NCBI RefSeq assembly: GCF_004322775.1 | Contig: NZ_CP036403.1 | Span: 2,728,001 to 2,792,000 of the forward strand | Reading direction: 5' to 3' | DNA length: 64,000 bases | Source of the DNA: Ornithinimicrobium sufpigmenti | GTDB taxonomy: Bacteria > Actinomycetota > Actinomycetes > Actinomycetales > Dermatophilaceae | Part shown: positions 9,563 through 17,549 of the stretch, piece by piece | Numbering within the stretch: the first letter of the stretch is position 1 | Layout: the number at the start of each line of letters is the position of its first letter | Notes under the pieces: generated by a model | The model's input: the letters and a program-made list of their open reading frames with translations, nothing else | What the model was told of the DNA's origin: nothing | Databases searched by the model: none | Program-made: the position numbers and the translations under genes

Positions 9563-9883
9563 AGGGCTGACTTTACGTCCCGGGGTCTGCGAGCGGCTCT
9601 GACGTCCACAGTCCCGGGCCACGCCCGCACTGGAGGGCTGCAGCGGGGGACGGATGAACGGCCCGGCGCGGGAATGGCATGGGTGTGGCTGGGTCGACGG
9701 CGGGACGGCCTGCCCGGTGGGTGTGGGCTCGCATGGGCCGGCGACGAGGTGAGGGACGAGATTTGGGGGGCGTGCCCGCTGTCCGGTACTCTGGACCGGT
9801 TGCCTGGCCCTCGGCGCACGCCTTCGTGCGGTGCCCGACCCCGGCGGAAGACCATCCATCTCACAGACATGTAGGAGTACACC
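9563..9883. promoter_or_regulatory. Divergent intergenic region between the DAK gene and rpmB
   Basis: This 321-bp stretch holds no convincing gene. Toward rpmB there is a possible promoter: TTGGGG at 9763-9768 and TACTCT at 9787-9792, separated by 18 bp. That leaves an approximately 85-nt leader before the rpmB GTG, and GGAG about 8 nt upstream of that GTG serves as ribosome-binding site. A short inverted repeat CCGGT/ACCGG surrounds the -10 candidate. The promoter of the DAK-recG-rsmD operon should also lie here, but I could not pick it. Confidence 0.35.
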
Positions 9884-10069
9884 GTGGCTGCCACGTGCGA
9901 CGTCTGCGGCAAGGGACCGAGCTTCGGTCACAGCATCTCTCACTCGCACCGTCGCACCAAGCGTCGGTGGAACCCGAACATCCAGCGCGTGCGCGCCATG
10001 GTCGGCGCGACCCCCAAGCGCCTCAACGTGTGCACCTCCTGCCTCAAGGCCGGCAAGGTCACCCGCTGA
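9884..10069 (+). CDS. rpmB: 50S ribosomal protein L28
   Basis: 61 residues from a GTG start. It begins [20 protein letters not shown] and ends [13 protein letters not shown], so both CxxC zinc-binding pairs are present; this is the zinc-containing form rather than the zinc-free paralogue. It is transcribed divergently from the DAK-recG operon and followed by a strong hairpin terminator. Conserved actinobacterial order thiL-rpmB-DAK-recG supports the call. Confidence 0.97.
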   Translation: MAATCDVCGKGPSFGHSISHSHRRTKRRWNPNIQRVRAMVGATPKRLNVCTSCLKAGKVTR

Positions 10070-10092
10070 CCCCAGCCCCTCGCGGCACCTCG

Positions 10093-10124
10093 AGCCGGCG
10101 GCACCCACCAGGGTGACGCCGGCT
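10093..10124 (+). terminator. Hairpin terminator after rpmB
   Basis: The arms AGCCGGCG (10093-10100) and CGCCGGCT (10117-10124) pair perfectly. Inside them CACCC pairs with GGGTG across an ACCA loop, with one G-A mismatch between the two stems, giving about 13 bp. It begins 24 bp after the rpmB stop and is followed by TTCGTCGT. Because thiL reads toward it from the other side, it can end both transcripts. Confidence 0.75.
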
Positions 10125-10193
10125 TCGTCGTCCCACGACCAAGCGGGCGCTCAGCCTCCCCCGTGCTCCCCCAGCCTTCCGCCACCTGGCGAC

Positions 10194-11213
10194 TCAGCCG
10201 CCGAAGTGGTCCCACCCGCCGGTGCGAGGGTCCAGGCGCCGGCCGCCGAGGGTGACGCCGGGCGCCGCACCGGTCGGCCCGTCGGTCGGCACGTCGGTGA
10301 CCCGGCCCAGCGCGATCCACCCGGCCGGCGGCCCGTCCGGGAAGCACGCCAGCAGCTCGTGCTCCTCGCCCCCTCCCAGGACGCATACCTGCGCCGCGCT
10401 ACCCACCGCGGGGGCGAGCCGGTCGGCGAGCGCCGCCACGGCCTCTTCTGCCAGCTCGAGCACCACGCCGCTGGCTCGGGCGAGACGGTCGCCATCCCTG
10501 ACCAGGCCGTCAGAGACGTCGATCATCGCGCTGGCACCCGACCTGGCCGCCGCTGCCCCCTGCCTCAGGTCGGTGAGTGGTCGCAGGTGGTGGGCGAGCA
10601 GCTCGGCGACGAGACCCGCAGGCTCCTGTGAGCCCGCCTCGGCCCCGTGCCTGAGCAGCAGCTCGAGCCCGGCCGCCGAGCGGCCCAGGGGACCCGACAC
10701 GGCGACCACGTCGCCCGGCCGGGCACCGGAGCGCAGCACCGGCCCGCCCACGCCGTCCGCCAGCTCCCCCAGGGCGGTGATCGAGACCATCACGACCCCG
10801 TCCCCGGCCCCGTTGAGGTCACCGCCGAGCACCGGGACCCCTGCCCGGCTGCAGCCCCACGCGAGCCCTTCGGTGAGCTCGCGCGCCCAGGCCAGGGGCA
10901 GGGACTGCTCGGCGACGAGGGTGACCAGCACGCCGGTACCCACCCCACCCATGGCGGCCAGGTCGGCAAGGTTCTGGGTGACCGCCTTGACCCCGACGTC
11001 GAAGCCGGCCGACCAGTCGTCCCGCCAGTCCGGGCCGCGGACCATGGTGTCGGTGGTCGCCAGCAGCGCACCGCGCCGCACGTCCAGCAGGGCGGTGTCA
11101 TCTCCGGGCCCCACCTGGACCCCGGCGGTGGGGGTGCCCTGCAGGGCGGCGAGGACCTGCTCCAGGACGCCGGACTCCCCGACCTCGCCGAGGGTCGGGC
11201 CGGCGGACGGCAT
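10194..11213 (-). CDS. thiL: Thiamine-monophosphate kinase
   Basis: Phosphorylates thiamine monophosphate to the active cofactor thiamine pyrophosphate. About 339 residues from ATG 11213; a GTG at 11246 would add 11. The acidic metal/ATP motifs of the PurM/ThiL fold appear in order: GPGDDTALLDV, TTDTMVRGPDW, GGDLNGAGDGVV and MIDVSDGLVRDG. The C-terminus carries GGGEEHELLACF. It neighbours rpmB and the DUF3515 gene, as in many actinobacteria. Confidence 0.94.
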   Translation of the reverse strand: MPSAGPTLGEVGESGVLEQVLAALQGTPTAGVQVGPGDDTALLDVRRGALLATTDTMVRGPDWRDDWSAGFDVGVKAVTQNLADLAAMGGVGTGVLVTLVAEQSLPLAWARELTEGLAWGCSRAGVPVLGGDLNGAGDGVVMVSITALGELADGVGGPVLRSGARPGDVVAVSGPLGRSAAGLELLLRHGAEAGSQEPAGLVAELLAHHLRPLTDLRQGAAAARSGASAMIDVSDGLVRDGDRLARASGVVLELAEEAVAALADRLAPAVGSAAQVCVLGGGEEHELLACFPDGPPAGWIALGRVTDVPTDGPTGAAPGVTLGGRRLDPRTGGWDHFGG

Positions 11214-11295
11214 ACCGGACGGGCCGGGTGATCGGTGCGGGCTCACCGCAGCACGGTAACCTCCCCCCAAACCACCCGACGAGAGGGAGTACACC

Positions 11296-11529
11296 GTGAT
11301 CAAGGCCTACATCCTGGTGCAGACGGAGGTCGGGTCGTCGGCGCAGGTGACCGCCGCCATCAACGAGATCCCCGGCGTCGTGTCCGCCGACAGCGTCGCG
11401 GGCCCCTACGACGTGGTCGCGGTCGTGGAGGCCCCCACCGTCAGCGAGCTCGGCCGGGAGGTCATCTCGCAGGTGCAGGCCATCCCCCGCATCACCCGCA
11501 CCACCACATGCACGGTCGTCGACCTCTGA
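11296..11529 (+). CDS. Stand-alone Lrp/AsnC ligand-binding (RAM) domain protein
   Basis: 77 residues from GTG 11296. The sequence matches the effector-binding half of Lrp/AsnC regulators (AYILVQTEVGSSAQVTAAI, then GVVSADSVAGPYDVVAVVEA) with no DNA-binding helix-turn-helix. In full-length homologues this domain binds amino acids and drives oligomerisation. Alone it may bind an amino acid or partner with a full Lrp protein; that is inference. A GAGGGAG ribosome-binding site lies just upstream. The next gene overlaps its 3' end by 22 nt. Confidence 0.85.
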   Translation: MIKAYILVQTEVGSSAQVTAAINEIPGVVSADSVAGPYDVVAVVEAPTVSELGREVISQVQAIPRITRTTTCTVVDL

Positions 11530-12008
11530 CGCGCACGCCACGACCCCGACGGGGACCCCTCCTCGCGGTGCTCGGTGCCGCGGCTGCCCTGCTGGTCTCC
11601 GCGTGCGGCGACGGGGCTGTCCGGGCGGTGCCGTTCGACGCGGCGGACTCCCCCGCCTGCCTCGCCGTCGCCGACCACTGGCCGACCACGGTCGGGCCCC
11701 ACGAGCCACGGGTGACCGCCGTCCAGACCCGCGGGGTCGCCGCGTGGGGCGACCCCCCGATCGTGGCCCGCTGCGGCAAGCAGCCGCCCGGCCCGACCAC
11801 CGAGCAGTGCCTGGACGTCAACGGGGTGGACTGGATCCTCACCGAGCTGGACGACGGGGCCATGTTCACCACCTACGGCCGCGACCCGGCCATCGAGGTG
11901 CTCGTGCCGGACACCTACGAGTCGGCGCCGCTCCTGCTGCCCGTCTTCGGCACCGCGGCCGAGCAGATCCCGCAGACCCTCGGCCGCTGCACGGCGGTCG
12001 GTGACTGA
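11508..12008 (+). CDS. DUF3515 family lipoprotein
   Basis: 166 residues from ATG 11508, overlapping the previous gene by 22 nt in another frame. Residues about 15-30 form a signal peptide ending in the lipobox LLVSAC, so the mature protein is probably a membrane-attached lipoprotein. Later features are the conserved GVAAWGDPPIVARCG segment and VNGVDWI. The family is actinobacterial and of unknown function, usually found beside ddl and thiL as here. Confidence 0.85.
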   Translation: MHGRRPLTRTPRPRRGPLLAVLGAAAALLVSACGDGAVRAVPFDAADSPACLAVADHWPTTVGPHEPRVTAVQTRGVAAWGDPPIVARCGKQPPGPTTEQCLDVNGVDWILTELDDGAMFTTYGRDPAIEVLVPDTYESAPLLLPVFGTAAEQIPQTLGRCTAVGD

Positions 12009-12056
12009 CCGGTCGCCCTGCGGCGGGGAGCGGCGTGGCAGCGGCGGTCCTGCGGG

Positions 12057-13190
12057 TCAGCGCAGGCCGAGGGGACGCGCCAGCGCGAGCCCGACGAGCT
12101 CGTCGATGAGCGCCGGGTAGGTCAGCCCGCTGGCCGCCCACGCCTGCGGGTACATGGAGAAGGGCGTGAACCCCGGCATGGTGTTGATCTCGTTGACGAT
12201 GACCGACCCGTCCTCGGTGACGAAGCAGTCGACCCGGGCCAGGCCCTCGCAGCCGCCGGCCTCGAAGGCGACCGCAGCCACCCGCCGGACCTCGTCCCGC
12301 ACGTCCTGGGACAGCTCCGCCGGAGCAGTGATCCGGACGCTGTCCTCGTCGAGGTACTTGGCCTCGAAGTCGTAGAACTCACGGCCGCCCACCACGGCGA
12401 TCTCGCCGCACTCACTGACCCGTGGCGGCTCCGTCCCCCGCCCCTGCAGGACCCCGCACTCGATCTCCCGGCCGACGATGCCCTGCTCCACGAGCACCTT
12501 CGGGTCGTGGTCGCGGGCCTTGTCGATGGCCACCTCCAGGTCCTCGGGCCGGTCGACCTTGTAGACGCCGACCGAGGATCCGGCGCGGGCGGGCTTGACG
12601 AAGACCGGGAACTGCAGCGAGGCGGCCGCGTCGAGGGCCGCCGCGCGGTCGCGCCGCCACTGCACGTCGCTGATGACCGCGTAGGGACCGACCGGCAGGC
12701 CGGCCTCGGCGAAGACCACCTTCATCAGGTGCTTGTCCATCATGGCCGCGGACGACAGCACCCCGCAGCCGACGTAGCGCAGGTCCGCCAGCTCCAGCAG
12801 CCCCTGGATCGTGCCGTCCTCGCCGAACGGGCCGTGCAGCAGCGGGAAGACGACGTCGACCTCCCCCAGGTCGGTGACCCGTCCGTCGTGGTCGACGCTC
12901 TGCCAGTCGTGGTCGACGCCGCCGAGAGGGACGATGACCAGCTGGCCGGTGTCCGGGACCTCGGGCAACCGGCCGTCGCGGATCTCCAGCGGCGCGGGGT
13001 CGTCCGTGACCAGCACCCACCGACCGGCGCGGGTGATCCCGACCGGCAGCACGTCATACCGCTCCCGGTCCAGCGCGCGCAGCACGCTCGCCGCGGTCGC
13101 GCAGGAGATCGAGTGCTCCTCCGAGCGGCCGCCGAAGACGAGCGCGATGCGGGTGCGGGAGTCGGCCTGGGGGGTGGGCTGGCTGTCCAT
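12057..13190 (-). CDS. ddl: D-alanine--D-alanine ligase
   Basis: ATP-grasp enzyme that makes the D-Ala-D-Ala dipeptide for peptidoglycan precursors. 377 residues, normal for the actinobacterial form. VFGGRSEEHSISCATA at 18-33 is the N-terminal signature. LLHGPFGEDGTIQGLLE is the substrate loop region, KPARAGSSVGV contacts ATP and NEINTMPGFTPFSMYP binds the two Mg ions. An approximately 120-bp gap separates it from gpsA upstream, so it could have its own promoter. Confidence 0.96.
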   Translation of the reverse strand: MDSQPTPQADSRTRIALVFGGRSEEHSISCATAASVLRALDRERYDVLPVGITRAGRWVLVTDDPAPLEIRDGRLPEVPDTGQLVIVPLGGVDHDWQSVDHDGRVTDLGEVDVVFPLLHGPFGEDGTIQGLLELADLRYVGCGVLSSAAMMDKHLMKVVFAEAGLPVGPYAVISDVQWRRDRAAALDAAASLQFPVFVKPARAGSSVGVYKVDRPEDLEVAIDKARDHDPKVLVEQGIVGREIECGVLQGRGTEPPRVSECGEIAVVGGREFYDFEAKYLDEDSVRITAPAELSQDVRDEVRRVAAVAFEAGGCEGLARVDCFVTEDGSVIVNEINTMPGFTPFSMYPQAWAASGLTYPALIDELVGLALARPLGLR

Positions 13191-13311
13191 CGCGCCCGAG
13201 CCTAGTCGGCCGGGTGCCGCCTACCGGGTATGACGCGCACGCCCCGCTCCTCGATCGCGGGCGGTCGTGCTGGCCCGTGACGGGCACCCCGCCGCTCCCC
13301 GGGCTCGCGGG

Positions 13312-14313
13312 TCAGCCGGCCTCGTGCTTGCGGGCCCGGGACATCAGCGCTCCGGTCAGCTGCTCGGGGGTGATCTGCCCGTCGACCACGGCCGTCACCC
13401 CCGCGCAGATCGGCATGTCGACACCGTGCTGCGCGGCCAGACCCACCACGGACCGGCACGACTTCACGCCCTCGGCCGTCTGGTGCGGCACCGCGAGCAC
13501 CTCCTGCACCGTGCGCCCCTCGCCGAGCGCGACGCCGACCCGGTGGTTACGCGACAGGGGGGACATGCAGGTCGCGATGAGGTCACCGACACCGGCCAGA
13601 CCCATCAGCGTTCGCGGGTCGGCTCCCAGCTCGCTGCCCAGCCGGGCGGTCTCGGCCAGTCCGCGGGTGATGAGGCTGGACTTGGTGTTGTCCCCGTAGC
13701 CGAGCCCTTCGGCCATGCCGACGGCCAGCGCGATGACGTTCTTGATCGCGCCCCCGATCTCTGCACCGACCACGTCGGTCTGGGTGTAGGGACGGAAGTA
13801 GGGGGTGGCGACCGCGGCTGCCACCTGCTCGGCGACGGCCAGGTCGGCCCCCGCGACCACGCTGGCGGCCGGCTGGCGGGCGGCGATCTCCTTGGACAGG
13901 TTGGGCCCGGAGAGCACCACGACCCGCGAGGTCTGCACCCCCGCGCCCTCGATGACCTGGCTCATCCGCAGCCCGGTCCCCAGCTCGATCCCCTTCATCA
14001 GCGACACCACGGGGCCTGTGGGCGGGAGCAGGTCGGACCAGGTCGCCAGGTTGTCCCGCAGGCTCTGGGAGGGGACGGCCAGCACCACCAGGTCGGCACC
14101 GTCGGCGGCCTCGGCGGGGTCGGTGGTGGCCGTGACCGCCGGGGGCAGCTCGACCTCCGGCAGGTAGTCGGGGTTGCGATGGTGGTCGCGGACGTGCTCG
14201 GCCACCTCGGCGCGGCGCGCCCAGAGCGTCACCCTTTCCGCGCCCGCGTCCGCGAGGACCTGGGCGAAGGCGGTTCCCCAGCTTCCGGCCCCGTAGATCG
14301 CGGCCCGGGTCAT
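13312..14313 (-). CDS. gpsA: Glycerol-3-phosphate dehydrogenase [NAD(P)+]
   Basis: Reduces dihydroxyacetone phosphate to sn-glycerol 3-phosphate for phospholipid synthesis. 333 residues. GAGSWGTAFA at 7-16 is the NAD(P)-binding glycine motif, LSGPNLSKEIA lies near 140 and EIGGAIKNVIALAVGMAEGLG near 195 carries the catalytic lysine. Its start overlaps the stop of plsC by 4 nt (ATGA), so acyltransferase and G3P synthesis are coupled. Confidence 0.95.
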   Translation of the reverse strand: MTRAAIYGAGSWGTAFAQVLADAGAERVTLWARRAEVAEHVRDHHRNPDYLPEVELPPAVTATTDPAEAADGADLVVLAVPSQSLRDNLATWSDLLPPTGPVVSLMKGIELGTGLRMSQVIEGAGVQTSRVVVLSGPNLSKEIAARQPAASVVAGADLAVAEQVAAAVATPYFRPYTQTDVVGAEIGGAIKNVIALAVGMAEGLGYGDNTKSSLITRGLAETARLGSELGADPRTLMGLAGVGDLIATCMSPLSRNHRVGVALGEGRTVQEVLAVPHQTAEGVKSCRSVVGLAAQHGVDMPICAGVTAVVDGQITPEQLTGALMSRARKHEAG

Positions 14314-15071
14314 GCCTGGTCCTTCTGCTGGTCCTGGTGGTCCTTGTGCCGGGCCATGTCGTAGGGCTCGGCCGGCGGCTGCTCACCGCGGAGGTCGGCG
14401 AGCATGGCGGTGATGGCCGCCATCACCCGCCGGGTCGCCTCCTGGTGGGCTCGCGGGTCGTCCGGCCGGTCCATCAGGTCCGAGAGGTCGACGGGGGGTC
14501 CGGCCTGTACATGCTGCACGGGCCGCTTGAGGACGTTACCGGGACGGCGGGCATACCTGCCGAGGAGCTCCTGCGCACCCCACTGGGCGATCGGGATGAC
14601 CGGAGCACCGGTGGTCAGGGCCAGCCGCCCCACCCCCGGACGGGCCTTCATCGGCCACAGGTCCGGGTCCCGCGTCAGGGTGCCCTCGGGCATGATCGCG
14701 ATGGGCAGGCCCTCGTCCAACGCCGTCCGTGCCGCCACCAGGGCGTCGCCGGCCTTGCTCGTCGCGCGGTACACCGGCACCTGCCTCAGATGCGTCAGGG
14801 CCGACCCGAGCACGGGCACGCTGAACAGCGAGGACTTGGCCAGGAAGAACGGCGGACGCCCCTGGTCGACCAGGAAGTGCGCCACCGTAAGGGGGTCGAT
14901 CTCGGAGTAGTGGTTGGCGGCGGCGATGAACCCGCCCTGCCGCGGCACGTGCTCACCCCCCGACCAGTTCCGCCGGGTGGCGACCTGCAGCATGGGCCGC
15001 ACGGTGCGGATCACGAGACCGTACGACCACGGCAGGGGATGCTGGCTGGGCGGGGGTTTCACGCCCGTCAT
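14310..15071 (-). CDS. plsC: 1-acyl-sn-glycerol-3-phosphate acyltransferase (PlsC family)
   Basis: Membrane-associated enzyme acylating lysophosphatidic acid. 253 residues from ATG 15071; a GTG at 15089 would add six. The catalytic HX4D motif is NHYSEID near 55, followed by the glycerophosphate-binding region (PVYRATSK) and MPEGTLTRD near 130, the PEGT motif. Direct coupling to gpsA fits lipid synthesis. The divergent cofC gene begins only 38 bp away. Confidence 0.9.
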   Translation of the reverse strand: MTGVKPPPSQHPLPWSYGLVIRTVRPMLQVATRRNWSGGEHVPRQGGFIAAANHYSEIDPLTVAHFLVDQGRPPFFLAKSSLFSVPVLGSALTHLRQVPVYRATSKAGDALVAARTALDEGLPIAIMPEGTLTRDPDLWPMKARPGVGRLALTTGAPVIPIAQWGAQELLGRYARRPGNVLKRPVQHVQAGPPVDLSDLMDRPDDPRAHQEATRRVMAAITAMLADLRGEQPPAEPYDMARHKDHQDQQKDQA

Positions 15072-15108
15072 CTTTGCATCCGGACCCACCGGCCGCGAGG
15101 ATGCCGTG

Positions 15109-15894
15109 ATGACCGGTGCGCCTCAGGCCCAACCCGGCGGCGTGCGGTGGTCGCTCGTCGTCCCGGTCCAGGACGCCTCCCGCGCCAAGAGCCGCCTGGC
15201 GCCGCCCCATCCGCTCTCCCGGCCCGACCTCGCGCGCGCGGTCGCCCGGGACACCCTGGAGCAGGTATGCCGTGCCCTCCCTCCGGAGCAGGTGACCGTG
15301 GTCACCTCGGACGCCTCAGCCACCCGGGTCGCCCAGGACCTGGGAACGATCGTGGTCGTCGACCCCGGGCACGGGCTGAACGGCGCGATTCGCGCCGGTC
15401 TGAGGGCGGCGCAGGCAGCGCAGACAGCGCGAGCGAGGGTGACGACCCAGGCAGGCGGAGCAGTTCGGTCGCCAAGGCCCACGGAGCGTGCTGCCGGGTG
15501 GGCGGTGCTGCTGGGAGACCTGCCGGCGCTGCAGCCGCACGAGCTGGTGGCTGCGCTCGCGACCTGCGCGGCCCATGCCGCGGCGATCGTCCCGGACGCC
15601 GACGGCACCGGGACCGTCCTCCTCACCTCGACCACCACGCCCCCGGAGCCTGCCTTCGGGGCCGGCTCCGCTGCCAGGCACCAGCAGCGGGCGACCCGTC
15701 TGGAGCTGGACCTGCCGGGTCTGCGCCGCGACGTGGACACGGCGACCGATCTGGCGACCGCGCTGGAGCTGGGTGTGGGGCGGCATACCGCCCGCACCCT
15801 GGCGCCTCTCGGGTGGGCGACGGCCACAGACGGGTCGTCGTGGCCCTCCGTGCCACCTGCGTGGCCCGGCGCCGCGGACCCCGACCCCCGTTAG
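15109..15894 (+). CDS. cofC: Guanylyltransferase of F420 synthesis (CofC/FbiD family)
   Basis: About 262 residues from ATG 15109 (GTG 15106 is also possible). The N-terminus WSLVVPVQDASRAKSRLAPP and the nucleotide-binding LLGDLPALQP fit the CofC/FbiD family, which activates 2-phospholactate or, in actinobacteria, phosphoenolpyruvate with GTP for coenzyme F420. The length is about 40 residues over the usual; an Ala/Thr/Arg-rich insert near 105-125 and a Pro-rich tail account for it. It is divergent from plsC. Confidence 0.85.
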   Translation: MTGAPQAQPGGVRWSLVVPVQDASRAKSRLAPPHPLSRPDLARAVARDTLEQVCRALPPEQVTVVTSDASATRVAQDLGTIVVVDPGHGLNGAIRAGLRAAQAAQTARARVTTQAGGAVRSPRPTERAAGWAVLLGDLPALQPHELVAALATCAAHAAAIVPDADGTGTVLLTSTTTPPEPAFGAGSAARHQQRATRLELDLPGLRRDVDTATDLATALELGVGRHTARTLAPLGWATATDGSSWPSVPPAWPGAADPDPR

Positions 15895-15903
15895 GGTGGA
15901 GAC

Positions 15904-16134
15904 ATGCAGGGCAGCGTGCACACCTTCGACGCCCCGAGCGGCAGCGGCAGCGTGCTGCTGGACACCGGCCGGGTGCTGCCCTTCTCCGGCAGCGTCTTCG
16001 AGGGCAGCGGTCTACGTCACCTGCGGCTGGGACAGCGCCTGTCGATCGAGGTCTCCGGTGACCCGGAGCAGGCGGGCACCGAGCTGACGCGGCTGTGGAT
16101 CGTCGGGATCGGTCCCGGCGAGACCATCCGCTGA
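15904..16134 (+). CDS. Degenerate cold-shock-domain-like protein
   Basis: 76 residues. The layout matches a cold-shock domain: MQGSVHTFDAPSGSGSVLLD aligns with the first strands, and LRLGQRLSIEV with the conserved GQxVxFxV strand. The aromatic RNA-binding residues of RNP1 (KGFGFI) and RNP2 (VFVHF) are replaced (SGSGSVL, LPFSGSVF), so normal RNA binding is doubtful. It begins 9 bp after cofC and ends 34 bp before the convergent HU gene. Function unknown; the call rests on pattern, not a search. Confidence 0.6.
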   Translation: MQGSVHTFDAPSGSGSVLLDTGRVLPFSGSVFEGSGLRHLRLGQRLSIEVSGDPEQAGTELTRLWIVGIGPGETIR

Positions 16135-16167
16135 CTCGCTCGCGCAGCCCGTCAGTCGGTCAGCCCG

Positions 16168-16995
16168 TCAGCTGGACTTCTTCGACTTCTTCTTCTTGGT
16201 GTCCTTGCCGTCCGCCTTGCTCGTCTTCCCAACCTTGGCGTCCTTCTTGCCCTTCTTGCCCTTCTTGACCTTGCCGTCGTGCTTGGCCTTGGTGTCCTTC
16301 GTGCCCTGCTTCACCTGCCGGGCAGCCAGCTCGTCGTTCTGCACGCGCGCCAGCTGGGCCTTCTTGGCCCAGATCATCCCCTGCGTGATCTCCTCACCAC
16401 CGGCCATGATCCGACCGGTCGCCGGGGGCGCAGTGTCGGACCGGCCTGCGTCTGACCCTGTCTGCTCCCCGGGGTCGCTGTCCTTGCGCACCGACTCCGG
16501 AGTGCCACTGATGCGGTCCGCGCGACGACCGTTCCCACCCTCGCCCGGAGCTCCGTCCTGCTGACGGCTGACCCGGTCGGACTTCGACCGAGTGCCTTCC
16601 TTCCCGGACTTGGCCTCGGGTGAACCATCCGCCCGTCGCACCGACGAGGGTGCGCCCGTGCGCTCGAGCCGGCCGTCCGAGCCCACCCGGGCCCCCGCCA
16701 GACCCTGCGGCGGCAGCGCAGAGGGGTCGGCGACGACATCCTTGAAGTACGCACCGGGTCGGAAGCGCGGCGTGCTGGTGCCGGCGATCGGCACCGGCTC
16801 CCCCGTGCGTGGATTGCGCCCGGTCCGCGGTGCCCGGTCGACCTTCTCGAAAGTGCCGAAGCCGGTGATCCCCACCGACCGACCCGCCGCGACCTCCCTC
16901 AGGACGAGGTCCACGACTGCCTCCACGGCGGCGGCCGCCTGGGCCCGGCCCCCCAACCGGGGTGCGAGCGCCTCGATCAGCTCCGTCTTGTTCAC
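16168..16995 (-). CDS. hup: HU-family DNA-binding protein with lysine-rich C-terminal extension
   Basis: Nucleoid protein of 275 residues from GTG 16995. Residues 1-90 are a complete HU domain: N-KTELIEALA at the start, GFGTFEKVDRAPRTGRNPRT across the beta-arms and FRPGAYFKD at the end. A roughly 130-residue polar linker follows, then a Lys/Gly/Asp tail of about 50 residues like histone H1 (KKGKKGKKDAK, KKKKSKKSS). Mycobacterial HupB has the same plan with a shorter linker. In many actinobacteria hup lies near cofC and gpsA. Confidence 0.92.
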   Translation of the reverse strand: MNKTELIEALAPRLGGRAQAAAAVEAVVDLVLREVAAGRSVGITGFGTFEKVDRAPRTGRNPRTGEPVPIAGTSTPRFRPGAYFKDVVADPSALPPQGLAGARVGSDGRLERTGAPSSVRRADGSPEAKSGKEGTRSKSDRVSRQQDGAPGEGGNGRRADRISGTPESVRKDSDPGEQTGSDAGRSDTAPPATGRIMAGGEEITQGMIWAKKAQLARVQNDELAARQVKQGTKDTKAKHDGKVKKGKKGKKDAKVGKTSKADGKDTKKKKSKKSS

Positions 16996-17173
16996 TGCGG
17001 CCCTTTCCCCTCGGCGCCGGCGCTGACGGGTGTCGTGGTCGGACGCCCGCCACCGGCTGGTCACGTCACCCTACGCCGGTCCGCGACCCGATGTCCATGT
17101 GTCACAAGGCAAGTCACACATCAGCACTCCCTGCCACGATCCGGACGTCTGCTCCCCCAGAAGCCAGACATGA

Positions 17174-17209
17174 CGAAGGCCCCCGTCGCTGGTGCGACGG
17201 GGGCCTTCG
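17174..17209 (-). terminator. 16-bp perfect hairpin downstream of tRNA-Glu
   Basis: The left arm at 17174-17189 and right arm at 17194-17209 are perfect complements (CGAAGGCCCCC... / ...GGGGGCCTTCG) around a TGGT loop. It starts 9 bp beyond the 3' end of tRNA-Glu, which is where a terminator of the minus-strand tRNA transcript should be. It could also stop transcription coming from the other direction. Confidence 0.85.
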
Positions 17210-17217
17210 AACACGGG

Positions 17218-17290
17218 TAGCCCCGACGGGATTCGAACCCGCGCTACCGCCTTGAGAGGGCGGCGTGCTAGGCCACTACACAACGGGGCC
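17218..17290 (-). tRNA. tRNA-Glu (anticodon CTC)
   Basis: Read on the minus strand the gene begins GGCCCCGTTGTGTAGTGG. The anticodon stem CCGCC/GGCGG closes the loop CTCTCAA, so the anticodon is CTC, reading GAG. The T-arm has the usual GGTTCGAATCC. The acceptor stem is seven pairs including a G-U at the first position, with discriminator A. CCA is not encoded. It lies about 80 bp downstream of tRNA-Gln, both downstream of gltX. Confidence 0.95.
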
Positions 17291-17372
17291 GTGTTCCGAC
17301 GCGTTCTGCGCCGAGCGGAGAGCCTACCTGACGGTGGCCTTCCGGCGAAATCGCGCTCTGGCGCGATCTGCG

Positions 17373-17444
17373 CTGGGGTACCAGGACTCGAACCTAGACT
17401 AACTGAACCAGAATCAGTCGTGCTGCCAATTACACCATACCCCA
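17373..17444 (-). tRNA. tRNA-Gln (anticodon CTG)
   Basis: On the minus strand the gene starts TGGGGTATGGTGTAATTGG. The anticodon stem ACTGA/TCAGT closes the loop TTCTGGT, giving anticodon CTG, reading CAG. The T-arm has GGTTCGAGTCC, the acceptor stem pairs TGGGGTA with TACCCCA, and the discriminator base is G. The boundary is certain to within a base. CCA is not encoded. Confidence 0.95.
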
Positions 17445-17451
17445 AGGGTCA

Positions 17452-17477
17452 TCACCGGCCAGTTTCCCGGCCGGTGA
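17452..17477 (-). terminator. Hairpin between gltX and tRNA-Gln
   Basis: TCACCGGCC and GGCCGGTGA form a perfect 9-bp stem around an 8-nt loop. It lies about 75 bp after the gltX stop and a few bases before the tRNA-Gln 5' end on the same strand. It may terminate the gltX mRNA or separate it from the tRNAs. There is no clear T-run, so strength is uncertain. Confidence 0.5.
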
Positions 17478-17549
17478 ACCGAGGAGAAACCTTACCCTGC
17501 CGCCCCGCCCGACCCAAATCCGCGGTCGGGCGGCGCCGGGTCGAGGGCC

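Noticed and set aside
9563..10108. N-terminal extension of the DAK protein to 10108
   Set aside because: The extension overlaps rpmB antisense, is Pro/Ser/Arg-rich and has no family similarity; GTG 9562 gives the normal length.
17174..17477. tRNA genes as an integration (att) site for an element
   Set aside because: No integrase gene nearby and no repeated tRNA 3' end was found in the window.
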